Shown here piece after piece: positions 28,313 through 38,248 of a stretch of 64,000 nt of DNA. The notes beneath the pieces are model-generated. The model saw only the letters and a program-made list of their open reading frames with translations, searched no databases and was not told the DNA's origin. The DNA is taken from assembly GCF_010907035.1 (NCBI RefSeq), contig NZ_QUMK01000008.1:34861-98860 (forward strand), given 5' to 3'. A program made the translations under genes and the position numbers. Each line of letters starts with the position of its first letter. Positions within the stretch are counted from its first letter, which is position 1. The DNA is from Rhodopseudomonas sp. BR0M22 (lineage in GTDB: Bacteria > Pseudomonadota > Alphaproteobacteria > Rhizobiales > Xanthobacteraceae).

Positions 28313-29698
28313 ATGTCAACATTCGACAATCCGTTCGATCCCAATCGCCGGCTGCATACCACAGGTTGTAGTTGCGGTCGTCATGCGACCGAAGCCGAGC
28401 ACGCCGCCGAACAGGCCTCGTTGCAGCTCGCCGTGACGCAGGGTGAGGAGAAGCGGTTCGAGGGGGTGGTCGCCTCGGCGGTGATGCGGGCGATGTTTCC
28501 GCAGGATGCGTCGCGCCGCGCGTTCCTGAAGTCGGTCGGGGCGGCCACGGCGCTCGCCGCGGTGTCGCAGTTCTTCCCGCTGCAGACCGCCGCCGAGGTG
28601 TTCGCCGCGGGCGGCCCGCTGGAGAAGACCGACCTCAAGGTCGGCTTCATTCCGATCACCTGCGCCACGCCGATCATCATGGCGCATCCGATGGGCTTCT
28701 ATGCGAAGTACGGCCTCAATGTCGAAGTGATCAAGACCGCCGGCTGGGCGGTGATCCGCGACAAGACGCTGAACAAGGAATACGACGCCGCGCACATGCT
28801 GTCGCCGATGCCGCTGGCGATCACCATGGGGGTCGGATCGAATCCGATTCCGTACACCATGCCGGCGGTGGAGAACATCAACGGCCAGGCCATCACCCTG
28901 GCGATGAAGCACAAGGACCGGCGAAACCCGAAGGACTGGAAGGGGTTCAAGTTCGCCGTCCCGTTCGACTACTCGATGCACAATTATCTGCTGCGCTATT
29001 ATCTCGCAGAGCACGGCATCGATCCCGACGTCGACGTCCAGATCCGCGCTGTGCCGCCGCCGGAAATGGTCGCCAACCTGCGCGCCGACAACATCGACGG
29101 CTATCTGGCGCCGGACCCGATGAACCAGCGCGCGGTCTATGACGGCGTCGGCTTCATCCACATTCTCACCAAGGACATCTGGGAAGGCCATCCGTGCTGC
29201 GCGTTCGCCGCCTCGAAGGAGTTCGTCACCACGATGCCGAACACCTACGGCGCCTTGCTCAAATCGATCATCGAAGCGACCGCCTACGCGCACAAGCCGG
29301 AGAACCGCAAGGAGATCGCCCAGGCGATCGCGCCGGCCAACTACCTGAACCAGCCGGCGATCGTGCTGGAGCAGATCCTCACCGGCACCTACGCCGACGG
29401 TCTCGGCAACGTCGTCAAGCAGCCGAACCGGATCGATTTCGATCCGTTCCCGTGGCAGTCCTTCGCAGTCTGGATCATGACGCAGATGAAGCGCTGGGGC
29501 CAGGTCAAGGGCGACATCGACTACAAGAGCATCGCCGAGCAGGTCTACCTGGCGACCGACACCGCCAAGCTGATGAAGGAGGCGGGATTGACGCCGCCGG
29601 ACAAGACGACGCGGTCGTTCTCGGTGATGGGCAAGTCGTTCGACGGCTCCAACCCTGAAGAGTATCTCGCCAGCTTCAAGATCAAGAAGGCGTCCTAG
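28313..29698 (+). CDS. Cyanate/nitrate-type ABC transporter substrate-binding protein (Tat-exported)
   Basis: A 461-residue periplasmic binding protein of the NrtA/CmpA/CynA class, with KVGFIPITCATPIIMAHPMGFYAKYGL at the start of the mature part. The twin-arginine motif DASRRAFLKSVGAA lies unusually deep, with RR at 68-69. The 67-residue pre-region contains Cys19, Cys21, His24 and His30, a possible cofactor or metal motif. An AGGAGG ribosome-binding site precedes the ATG. The first gene of an operon that ends in cynS, so cyanate is the likely substrate, although nitrate or bicarbonate relatives exist. Confidence 0.9.
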   Translation: MSTFDNPFDPNRRLHTTGCSCGRHATEAEHAAEQASLQLAVTQGEEKRFEGVVASAVMRAMFPQDASRRAFLKSVGAATALAAVSQFFPLQTAAEVFAAGGPLEKTDLKVGFIPITCATPIIMAHPMGFYAKYGLNVEVIKTAGWAVIRDKTLNKEYDAAHMLSPMPLAITMGVGSNPIPYTMPAVENINGQAITLAMKHKDRRNPKDWKGFKFAVPFDYSMHNYLLRYYLAEHGIDPDVDVQIRAVPPPEMVANLRADNIDGYLAPDPMNQRAVYDGVGFIHILTKDIWEGHPCCAFAASKEFVTTMPNTYGALLKSIIEATAYAHKPENRKEIAQAIAPANYLNQPAIVLEQILTGTYADGLGNVVKQPNRIDFDPFPWQSFAVWIMTQMKRWGQVKGDIDYKSIAEQVYLATDTAKLMKEAGLTPPDKTTRSFSVMGKSFDGSNPEEYLASFKIKKAS

Positions 29699-29818
29699 CG
29701 GGGCTCGCGTCGTGCTCCGGACACGCCGGGGTACGACGCTCGCCCGCGACAGCGTTCGACGTTGCAGCGCCGCGGACAGGGCGCTGGAGCGCCGGACCAC
29801 AGTGGATCGGTGAACGTC

Positions 29819-30658
29819 ATGACAAAATCCCTTCGTCTCCGTGCTGCGATGGTCTCCATCCTGCTGTTCTGCGGCTTCATCGCTGCCTGGCATCTGGCGA
29901 CGCGCGGCAGCGGCGAGGTCGCCAAGATGAGTCCGGAATATGCGGCGCTGATGGGGGCGACCGCGACCCAGGGCAAGTCGGCAATGCCGGGGCCGTTCGA
30001 CGTCGGCGCCAAGCTGTGGGAGCACATTCAGCGACCGTTCTACGACAACGGGCCCAACGACAAAGGGCTCGGTATTCAGCTCGGCTATTCGATCGCACGG
30101 GTGATGATCGGCTATCTGCTGGCGGTGGCCGTCGCAATCCCGCTCGGCTTTCTGATCGGAATGTCGCCGCTGATGAACAAGGCGCTCGATCCGTTCATTC
30201 AGGTGCTGAAGCCGATCTCGCCGCTCGCCTGGATGCCGTTGGCGCTCTACACCATCAAGGATTCCAGCCTGTCGGCGATCTTCGTGATCTTCATCTGCTC
30301 GGTGTGGCCGATGCTGCTCAACACCTCGTTCGGCGTCGCCTCGGTCCGCAAGGAATGGATCAACGTCGCCCGCACGCTCGAGGTCGGCACGGTGCGCCGC
30401 GCCTTCACTGTGATTCTGCCGGCCGCGGCGCCGACCATTCTCACCGGCATGCGCATCTCCATCGGTATCGCCTGGCTGGTGATCGTCGCCGCCGAGATGC
30501 TCGTCGGCGGCACCGGCATCGGTTACTTCGTCTGGAACGAGTGGAACAATCTGTCGATCACCAATGTCATCATTGCGATCTTGACCATTGGTATCGTCGG
30601 CATGCTGCTCGATCAGGTGCTGGCGCGGTTCACCCGCATGGTCACGTTTCCGGAGTGA
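29819..30658 (+). CDS. Cyanate/nitrate-type ABC transporter permease
   Basis: A 279-residue inner-membrane permease of the NrtB/SsuC/TauC type. After a first helix and a periplasmic loop, it has five hydrophobic segments and the cytoplasmic coupling motif NVARTLEVGTVRRAFTVILPAAAP, the EAA loop that contacts the ATPase. The ATG at 29819 is used; a GTG at 29810 would add three residues. It lies 120 bp after the binding protein and 5 bp before the ATPase gene. Confidence 0.92.
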   Translation: MTKSLRLRAAMVSILLFCGFIAAWHLATRGSGEVAKMSPEYAALMGATATQGKSAMPGPFDVGAKLWEHIQRPFYDNGPNDKGLGIQLGYSIARVMIGYLLAVAVAIPLGFLIGMSPLMNKALDPFIQVLKPISPLAWMPLALYTIKDSSLSAIFVIFICSVWPMLLNTSFGVASVRKEWINVARTLEVGTVRRAFTVILPAAAPTILTGMRISIGIAWLVIVAAEMLVGGTGIGYFVWNEWNNLSITNVIIAILTIGIVGMLLDQVLARFTRMVTFPE

Positions 30659-30663
30659 GCCAG

Positions 30664-31551
30664 ATGACGAACGACAAGTTCATTTCCGTCGAAGCGATCG
30701 CCAAGCGCTATCCGGCCGCGGGCGGGGGCCAGACCACGATCTTCGAGAACCTGTGGCTGTCGCTGCCGCGCGGAGAATTCGGCTGCGTGATCGGCCACTC
30801 CGGCTGCGGCAAGACCACCGTGCTGAACATTCTCGCCGGCCTCGACCAGCCGACCGAGGGCGCGGTGATCGTCGACGGCCAGGCGATCGAGGGCACCAGC
30901 CTCGACCGCGCGGTGATCTTCCAGAGCCACGCGCTGCTGCCGTGGCGCACCGTGATGGGCAACGTCGCTTACGCGGTGTCGTCGAAGTGGCGCGGCTGGG
31001 ACAAGGCCAAGGTCCGGGCTCACGTCCAGCGCTTCATCGATCTGGTCGGGCTCACCGGTTCGGAGAACAAGCGGCCCTCGGAACTGTCCGGCGGCATGAA
31101 GCAGCGCGTCGGTATCGCCCGGGCGCTGTCGATCACGCCGAAGATCATGCTGATGGACGAGCCGTTCTCGGCGCTCGACGCGCTGACCCGGGGCTCGCTG
31201 CAGGACGAGGTGCGGCGGATTTGCCTGGAGACTGGGCAGACCACCTTCATGATCACTCACGACGTCGACGAAGCGATGTATCTCGCCGACAAGATTTACC
31301 TCATGACCAACGGCCCCGGCGCGGTGATCGCCGAGATCGTCGAGAACCCGCTGCCGAAGGATCGCGCTCGGATCGATCTGCATCGGCATCCTTATTACTA
31401 CGGCCTGCGCAACCACATCGTCGACTTCCTGGTGACGCGCAGCAAGACCTTCACCAGCAGCAATCCGAACCACGATCCGCTGCATGTGCCGATCGTGCGT
31501 CCCGGCATCGACGATGCCTCGGTCGTGCCGCTGCAGGCGAACGCGCGCTGA
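30664..31551 (+). CDS. Cyanate/nitrate-type ABC transporter ATP-binding protein
   Basis: A 295-residue ATPase that powers the transporter. Walker A is GHSGCGKTT, the signature is ELSGGMKQRVGIARAL, Walker B is IMLMDEPFSALDALTR and the switch histidine lies in MITHDVDEA. The C-terminal 60 residues form a NrtD/CmpD-like tail. It follows the permease by 5 bp and precedes cynS by 43 bp. Confidence 0.94.
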   Translation: MTNDKFISVEAIAKRYPAAGGGQTTIFENLWLSLPRGEFGCVIGHSGCGKTTVLNILAGLDQPTEGAVIVDGQAIEGTSLDRAVIFQSHALLPWRTVMGNVAYAVSSKWRGWDKAKVRAHVQRFIDLVGLTGSENKRPSELSGGMKQRVGIARALSITPKIMLMDEPFSALDALTRGSLQDEVRRICLETGQTTFMITHDVDEAMYLADKIYLMTNGPGAVIAEIVENPLPKDRARIDLHRHPYYYGLRNHIVDFLVTRSKTFTSSNPNHDPLHVPIVRPGIDDASVVPLQANAR

Positions 31552-31594
31552 TCCCCACCACCCACCGATCCCCCACCTCACAAGGAGACCGACC

Positions 31595-32083
31595 ATGAAA
31601 CGAGCCGACCTGACCGAGAAGCTGCTCGACATCAAGCGCGAGAAGGGCTGGACCTGGAAATACATCTGCGAGACCATCGGCGGCCATTCCGAAGTGCTGG
31701 TGGTCGGCGCGATCCTCGGTCAGATGAAGCTGACCAAGCCGCAGGCGGCGAAGGCGGCTGAGCTGTTCGGGCTGTCGGCGGTGGAGACCGCGATGCTCAA
31801 CGAGGTGCCGATGCGCGGCGAGGGCCTCACCATGCCGCCGACCGACCCGTTGATCTACCGCTTCTACGAACTGGTGATGATCAACGGCCCGGCCTGGAAG
31901 GCACTGATCGAAGAGGAGTTCGGCGACGGCATCATGTCGGCGATCGACTTCGACATGGTGATGGAACGTCTGCCGAACCCGAAGGGCGACCGCGTCAAGC
32001 TCTCGATGTCCGGCAAGTTCCTGCCGTACAAATACTACGGCGCCACCGGCAACCACGCCGAATACGGCTTCAAGGAGGAGTGA
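31595..32083 (+). CDS. cynS: Cyanase (cyanate hydratase)
   Basis: Converts cyanate and bicarbonate to carbamate and CO2, releasing ammonia for nitrogen nutrition. The 162-residue protein has the cyanase fold: an N-terminal helix-turn-helix-like domain and the catalytic domain DPLIYRFYELVMINGPAWK, where Arg89, Glu92 and Ser115 align with the known active-site Arg, Glu and Ser. A strong AAGGAG precedes the ATG. It is the last gene of the sigma-54-controlled operon, which fixes the operon's role as cyanate assimilation. Confidence 0.97.
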   Translation: MKRADLTEKLLDIKREKGWTWKYICETIGGHSEVLVVGAILGQMKLTKPQAAKAAELFGLSAVETAMLNEVPMRGEGLTMPPTDPLIYRFYELVMINGPAWKALIEEEFGDGIMSAIDFDMVMERLPNPKGDRVKLSMSGKFLPYKYYGATGNHAEYGFKEE

Positions 32084-32116
32084 GGCGCGAAGCCGTCGAA
32101 CAGCACCTGACGCCAA

Positions 32117-32238
32117 TCGTCGTCGTCCCCCGCGCAGGCGGGGGACACAGTATCGCAGAGAGTTGTTCGCGAGCGCACGACGGATCAACCAGCGCTCTGA
32201 GATACTGGATCGCCCGCCTGCGCGGGCGATGACGTGAG
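32117..32238. repeat. Intergenic palindromic element
   Basis: Two hairpins, one from CCCCCGCGCAGGCGGGGG near 32125 and one from GCCCGCCTGCGCGGGC near 32212, flank about 65 bp. The outer ends are imperfect inverted repeats of each other (CGTCGTC and GATGACG). It resembles dispersed extragenic palindromes of Bradyrhizobium-type genomes and may act as the cynS terminator. Confidence 0.7.
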
Positions 32239-32327
32239 GGGTGGGAGCGACGCCTCCCATCACGGATAGCGTTTGCGGACCAGGGGCCGTGCAGGCACAT
32301 GGTCGAGCGGCGATCCACCGCTGTTCG

Positions 32328-32726
32328 TCAGTGAATCAGCACCGGCTCGTTCGGCGCTACGGTATGGGTCGGCTCGGCGACCGGATCGACCACATCGCCG
32401 CCGCTGCGGGCGAGGAAGCGGTGGCACTGCAGTTCGCGGTCGTAGCCGAGCAGGATGCCGAGCATGAAGTCGTGCTCGGCCGACAGATTACACAGCGGCC
32501 CGGTCATGAAGCCCTGCACCGTGCGCACCGCCGAAGCGACGCCGAACACCACGTTGATGCGATGCTGGCAGGCTTCGTGGACGTGATGGGCGATGCCCGC
32601 GGTGCGCAGCCGTGCCACGATCGCGGTGGCGTCGACCGCCGGCAGCGTCATCATCGCGAGCGGGCGCATGCCCTTCGACAGCTCGTAGAGGTGATGCTGG
32701 AAGATCTGCAAGGTGGCGGCGCTCAT
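32328..32726 (-). CDS. DUF2023-family protein
   Basis: A 132-residue cytoplasmic protein. It contains LQIFQHHLYELSKGMRPLAMMTLP at the N-terminus and a central EACQHRINVVFGVASAV segment, which I recognise as the DUF2023 pattern. No biochemical function is established for the family; members tend to lie beside flavodoxin genes. The start at 32726 overlaps the flavodoxin stop as ATGA, so the two are translationally coupled. Context suggests a helper for flavodoxin in heme or iron metabolism. Confidence 0.83.
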   Translation of the reverse strand: MSAATLQIFQHHLYELSKGMRPLAMMTLPAVDATAIVARLRTAGIAHHVHEACQHRINVVFGVASAVRTVQGFMTGPLCNLSAEHDFMLGILLGYDRELQCHRFLARSGGDVVDPVAEPTHTVAPNEPVLIH

Positions 32727-33205
32727 GTGAGACGACTGATCCATTCGGTGATCCTTTTTTCGGTCTTGGATGACTGTCCGTCCTCGTCGAGGGCGAGGCC
32801 GACGAAGCGGCCGTCGCGCTCGGCTTTGGACGCGGTGTAGTCGTAGCCGGCGGTGTCGGTGAATCCGACGACGTCGGCGCCGAGATCGACGACGTGGTCG
32901 TAGAGCAGCCCCATCGCATCGACGAAGCTGTCCGGGTAGTTGGTCTGGTCGCCAGTGCCGAACAGCGCCACCTTCTTCCCCGTCAGATTGGCGGAGGTGA
33001 GCTTGTCGATGTTGGCTTCCCAGTCGGCCTGCAGATCGCCGAATCCGTAGGTCGGCGCACCGAGGATCAGCAGACTGCAGGTTTCGAAATCGGCGGTGGA
33101 GGCGGATTTGATATCGACGGCGCGCCCCTGCATTCGTTTGGCGATGCGCGAGGCGATCGAGCGGGTCACGCCGGAATCGGAGCCGAATATCACGTTGACG
33201 CTCAT
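32723..33205 (-). CDS. Flavodoxin
   Basis: A 160-residue FMN-binding electron carrier. The phosphate loop is FGSDSGVTRSIA (near residues 7-18), the flanking loops are ILGAPTYGFGDLQADWE and FGTGDQTNYPDSFVDAMG, and the C-terminal region WISRLT is typical of long-chain flavodoxins (FldA type). It could replace ferredoxin under iron limitation and reduce the radical SAM enzyme encoded at 36801. It is immediately downstream (206 bp) of hmuV on the same strand and is coupled to a DUF2023 gene. Confidence 0.93.
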   Translation of the reverse strand: MSVNVIFGSDSGVTRSIASRIAKRMQGRAVDIKSASTADFETCSLLILGAPTYGFGDLQADWEANIDKLTSANLTGKKVALFGTGDQTNYPDSFVDAMGLLYDHVVDLGADVVGFTDTAGYDYTASKAERDGRFVGLALDEDGQSSKTEKRITEWISRLT

Positions 33206-33411
33206 AGGCTGTCGGTCTTTCGCTGCGAACGATGAAAAGTGATTTCTGGTGGTAATCGTTGTCGCGGCGATCGTTTGATAACGCCGCGCTCATCCAAGCT
33301 AAGCGGCAGGGCGCGGACGAACAAATTGAACTGGTCCAAAACCGGACCGATCGGGGCCGCGACGATTTAGAATGTGTGTCAGGTGGTACGCAGAGGCGGT
33401 GTGGCGCTCTG

Positions 33412-34218
33412 TCAGGCGTGTGCAGCGCTGCGGCGAGCGTCCGCCAGTTCCGGCAGCACGAAGGGCTGGCCGGCGCGGTCGGTGTTGACGGTGAGCGCCA
33501 CGTCGAACACCTCGGCGATCAGCTCGTGACGCAGCACTGCGGCGGGGGCGCCGTCGGCGGCGACCCGGCCGCCGCTCAGCACGATGATGCGGTCGGCGAA
33601 GCGGGCGGCGAGGTTGAGGTCGTGCAGGATCGCGATCACGGTGGTGCCGCGGCGGGCGCAGCGCCGCGCGGTCTCGGCGAGATCGAGCTGGTGGCGGATG
33701 TCGAGGCTGGAGGTCGGCTCGTCGAGCAGCAGCAGGCCCGGGCCGGTGTCTGCTTCGCCGCTCCACAATTGCACCAGGATGCGGGCGAAATGCGCGCGCT
33801 GCTGCTCGCCGCCCGACAGCGTGGTGATGTTGCGGTGGCGGAACTGGTCGAGGCCGACGTCGCGTAGAGCTGCGTCGAACAGCGGTGCCGCCTTGCGCGG
33901 ATCGATGTCGGCGCCCATCGCCACGATCTCTTCGACCGAAAACGGGAACGAGACGGTGGTGTGCTGCGCCAGCATTGCGCGCCGGGCGGCGAGCGTGCGC
34001 GGCGAGTAGTCCGCGAGCGCGCGTCCGTCCAGCGACACGGTGCCGGAGGTCGGGCGCAGATCACCCGACAGCATCCGCAGCAGTGTCGACTTGCCGGCGC
34101 CATTGGGGCCGACGATCGCCACCAGTTCGCCTTGCGCGATGCTGAGATCGACGCGGTCGACCAGCACGGCTCCGGGCAGCGCGAACGAGGCGGCCTCGGC
34201 TTTCAGCACGCCGCTCAT
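33412..34218 (-). CDS. hmuV: Heme ABC transporter ATP-binding protein
   Basis: A 268-residue ATPase of the HmuV/BtuD type. Walker A is GPNGAGKST, the signature is TLSGGEQQRAHFARIL, Walker B is LLLLDEPTSSLDI and the switch histidine is in AILHDLNLAARFAD. It energises heme import across the inner membrane with HmuU. The ATG at 34218 overlaps the hmuU stop. It is the last gene of hemP-hmuT-hmuU-hmuV. Confidence 0.95.
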   Translation of the reverse strand: MSGVLKAEAASFALPGAVLVDRVDLSIAQGELVAIVGPNGAGKSTLLRMLSGDLRPTSGTVSLDGRALADYSPRTLAARRAMLAQHTTVSFPFSVEEIVAMGADIDPRKAAPLFDAALRDVGLDQFRHRNITTLSGGEQQRAHFARILVQLWSGEADTGPGLLLLDEPTSSLDIRHQLDLAETARRCARRGTTVIAILHDLNLAARFADRIIVLSGGRVAADGAPAAVLRHELIAEVFDVALTVNTDRAGQPFVLPELADARRSAAHA

Positions 34219-35297
34219 GGGCCGACCAGCTTGCGCTGCCGCAGCAGGATGGCGAGGAAGAACGGCGCACCGATCGCGGCGGTGAGAATGCCGATCGGCA
34301 TCTCGGCAGGCGCCACGATGGTCCGCGCGACGGTGTCGGCGATCAGCAGCATCACCGCGCCGAGGCAGGCCGAGGCCGGCAGCAGCAGCCGATGCGACGG
34401 GCCGATCACCAGCCTGAGCAGATGCGGCACCACGATGCCGACGAAGCCGACGACACCGGCGACCGCGACCGCGACGCCGGCCATTGCCGACACCAGCACG
34501 ATCGTGACCCGCTTCAGCCGCTCGACATCGACGCCGCTGTGATAGGCTTCGGTCTCGCCGAGCACCAACAGATCGAGCCGCCCGGCGAGGCGCTGCAGCA
34601 CCAGCAGCGCGATCAGCAGTACGGAGGCGGTGGAGGCGGCCTTGGGCCAGTTGGCGCCGCTGAGCGAGCCGAGCATCCAGAAGGTGATGTCGCGGAGCTG
34701 TCGATCGTCGGCGACGAACACCAGGACGCCGAGCCCGGCATTGGCGATCGCCGCGATCGCTAGGCCGGCGAGCAGGAACAGTGCGATCGAGGTGCGGCCC
34801 GATCGGCTCGCGATCCGGTACAGCAGGATGGTGGTCACCAGCGAGCCGGCGAAGGCGGCAAACGCCAGCAGATATTCCTGCAGGCCGCGTAGATGCGGGC
34901 CGAGCACATGCTCCAGGAACACGATCGAGGCGGCCGCGCCGAAGGCGCCGCCGCTCGAGACGCCGACCAGCGCCGGATCGGCCAGCGGATTGCGAAACAG
35001 ACCCTGCATCAGCGCGCCGGCGGCGGCGAGCAGGCTGCCGACGATCGCGGCGGTGAGGATGCGCGGCATCCGGATCGACCACAGCACCAGCTGATCGCGG
35101 GTGGTGATGGGATCGGTCGCGGCGCCGGACAGGCCGAGTGCGGCGGGCAGGCGCGACAGCGGAATGCCGGCGGCGCCGACCGTCAATGCCAGCGCCATCG
35201 CGGCGATCAGCACCATACCGAGCACTGCCAAAGCCAGCCCCGCAGGCGGGCGCGGCGCGCCGGTGCGATCGCGGCGATGCAGTGCGAGCACGCTCAT
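34215..35297 (-). CDS. hmuU: Heme ABC transporter permease
   Basis: A 360-residue FecCD-family permease with about ten membrane helices. Motifs are LVLWSIRMPRILTAAIVG, GLFRNPLADPALVGVSSGGAFGA and VVGFVGIVVPHLLRLVIGPSH, the last being the conserved coupling region. It imports heme with HmuT and HmuV. The ATG at 35297 overlaps the hmuT stop as ATGA; an ATG three codons upstream is less likely. Confidence 0.95.
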   Translation of the reverse strand: MSVLALHRRDRTGAPRPPAGLALAVLGMVLIAAMALALTVGAAGIPLSRLPAALGLSGAATDPITTRDQLVLWSIRMPRILTAAIVGSLLAAAGALMQGLFRNPLADPALVGVSSGGAFGAAASIVFLEHVLGPHLRGLQEYLLAFAAFAGSLVTTILLYRIASRSGRTSIALFLLAGLAIAAIANAGLGVLVFVADDRQLRDITFWMLGSLSGANWPKAASTASVLLIALLVLQRLAGRLDLLVLGETEAYHSGVDVERLKRVTIVLVSAMAGVAVAVAGVVGFVGIVVPHLLRLVIGPSHRLLLPASACLGAVMLLIADTVARTIVAPAEMPIGILTAAIGAPFFLAILLRQRKLVGP

Positions 35298-36268
35298 GAG
35301 CGGCAATCGACCGTGGTGGCCTTCGGCTTGAAGCCGGCGGCCTCTGCTGCGAGCTGCGGATACAGTTTCGACGCGACTTCGATCGCGGCCGCCGGTGTGC
35401 GCGGCCCGAAGCCGAGCAGATACAGCCCGTCCATCGCCAGGAAGGCGCGGTGCTGCCCGGCCGGCGTCAGTGCGAACGCCGGATGGGCATAGAACGCATC
35501 GGCCTCGAACGAATCCCGGCCGCGCTTGATCGTCAGCACCATGTCGGGCCGGGCTGCGACGATCGCTTCTTCGTTGATCGCCTTGTAGCCGTCGTAGCCG
35601 TCGATCGCGTTGACGCCGCCGGCGAGCGCGATGACCGCGTCGGCCGCCGTGTTGCGGCCGGCGGCCATCGCCTGGCCGTTGACCAGCGACATCACGAACA
35701 TCACCCGCACCGGCGTGGTGATCGCCGCGCGCAGCTTGCGCAGCGTTGCGAAATCGTCGCCGACCGCGGAGGCGAGACAGGTGGCGGCCTTGTCCGCCTG
35801 CATCGCGTGGCCGATCAGCGCGATCTTGTCGAGCAGCCCCTTCTCGGAATACGTCTCCGGCACCGACACCATCGGAATGCCAGCCGAATTGATCGCATCG
35901 ATGGTCTGCTTCGGCCCGGCATAGTCCATCGCCAGGATCAGGGTCGGATTGAGACCGATCACGCCTTCCGACGACAGCTGGCGCAAGTACCCGACATTGG
36001 GTTTCCCGGCGACCGCTTCGGGCGGATACACGCTGGTGGAGTCGACGCCGGCGATCCGCTTCTCCAGCCCGAGATCAGCGAGCACTTCGGTGATCGCGCC
36101 GCCGATCGACAGCGTGCGCGAGGAATCGGCGACCACGACATCGTGGCCATGCGCGTCGGTGACCTTGACCGGCTCGGCGCCGTGCACCGGCAGCGCGGTT
36201 GCGCAGGCAAGGAGCGCGGCGGCGAGCAGGGCGCGGCGGCGGCACGCAAAAGTAATCAGCACGATCAT
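35294..36268 (-). CDS. hmuT: Periplasmic heme-binding protein
   Basis: A 324-residue class III substrate-binding protein of the BtuF/HmuT family. The signal peptide is CRRRALLAAALLACATALPVHGA. The mature protein has SSRTLSIGGAITEVLADLGL, VGYLRQLSSEGVIGLNPTLIL and DGLYLLGFGPRTPAAA, all typical of heme-binding HmuT. It receives heme from the outer-membrane receptor HmuR and delivers it to HmuUV. It overlaps hemP by ATGA and is coupled to hmuU. Confidence 0.94.
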   Translation of the reverse strand: MIVLITFACRRRALLAAALLACATALPVHGAEPVKVTDAHGHDVVVADSSRTLSIGGAITEVLADLGLEKRIAGVDSTSVYPPEAVAGKPNVGYLRQLSSEGVIGLNPTLILAMDYAGPKQTIDAINSAGIPMVSVPETYSEKGLLDKIALIGHAMQADKAATCLASAVGDDFATLRKLRAAITTPVRVMFVMSLVNGQAMAAGRNTAADAVIALAGGVNAIDGYDGYKAINEEAIVAARPDMVLTIKRGRDSFEADAFYAHPAFALTPAGQHRAFLAMDGLYLLGFGPRTPAAAIEVASKLYPQLAAEAAGFKPKATTVDCRS

Positions 36269-36468
36269 TTGGTCAGGATCAGTTTGTTCTGCGAGGTGAG
36301 GCGGAGGCGGTAGCGGTCGTCGCCGTGTGCGATCACGATTTCCCGATCCATCGTGAACAGGTCGCGGCTGTCGATCTGGTTGCCGACGATGCTGACGGCG
36401 CGCGCGCCACCCGGGCTCGCGACGGCCTGCGTAGGATCTGCGCCCAATCGATCGGATGTTGTCATCAT
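36265..36468 (-). CDS. hemP: Hemin uptake protein HemP/HmuP
   Basis: A 67-residue protein with the HemP signature in its C-terminal half: NQIDSRDLFTMDREIVIAHG, then YRLRLTSQNKLILTK. In Bradyrhizobium japonicum, HmuP is a coactivator needed for hmuR expression together with Irr, so a regulatory role is plausible. It opens the minus-strand hmuTUV operon and overlaps hmuT. A dyad operator candidate lies 67 bp upstream. Confidence 0.92.
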   Translation of the reverse strand: MMTTSDRLGADPTQAVASPGGARAVSIVGNQIDSRDLFTMDREIVIAHGDDRYRLRLTSQNKLILTK

Positions 36469-36800
36469 ACCGCTTCTGGTTGTTCTGAGTTCGACGTGAG
36501 CGATTGGTTATAAGCGGTGATCCGAAAATGTGTCTTATAATTACTATAAACGGCGTGATCGGCGCTTGAGCGAGCGCTGCGGTGCATCGTAACGTTCAAG
36601 GAACGCGAGGCCGAACTGTGCCTTGTGGTGCGCCAGCCAGCTCCCTGCGTTTCGCAGCGCCCGCCAGCAACTTCTGCAAACTACGAGTGTGATCGGATGG
36701 TCGGGCCGGCCAGCTACTCGCACGCGCATGCGTCGGCTGACGTTGCGTCGGGCGCGGCTGGCGCTGCTGCCCGTTGGACGATGGAGCGCGGGCGGTGAGA
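36469..36800. other. Divergent spacer between hemP and the hutW-like gene
   Basis: The 332-bp region holds the AT-rich dyad at 36535-36549 and a GATTGGTTATA segment at 36502-36512 that is repeated upstream of hmuR. Two overlapping 61-codon open frames on opposite strands show no recognised family and I do not accept them as genes. Confidence 0.6.
36535..36549. promoter_or_regulatory. AT-rich dyad, candidate iron/heme operator upstream of hemP
   Basis: TTATAATTACTATAA is a perfect inverted repeat (TTATA-N5-TATAA) in otherwise GC-rich DNA, 67 bp upstream of hemP. A near copy lies upstream of hmuR. An Irr, Fur or HmuP-dependent site is possible. Confidence 0.55.
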
Positions 36801-38240
<1,440 letters not shown>

Positions 38241-38248
38241 GAGGACAG

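Noticed and set aside
33325..33338. TTGAACTGGTCCAA as a possible FNR box upstream of flavodoxin
   Set aside because: The inverted repeat is imperfect (TTGA paired with CCAA) and differs from the consensus, so chance is likely.
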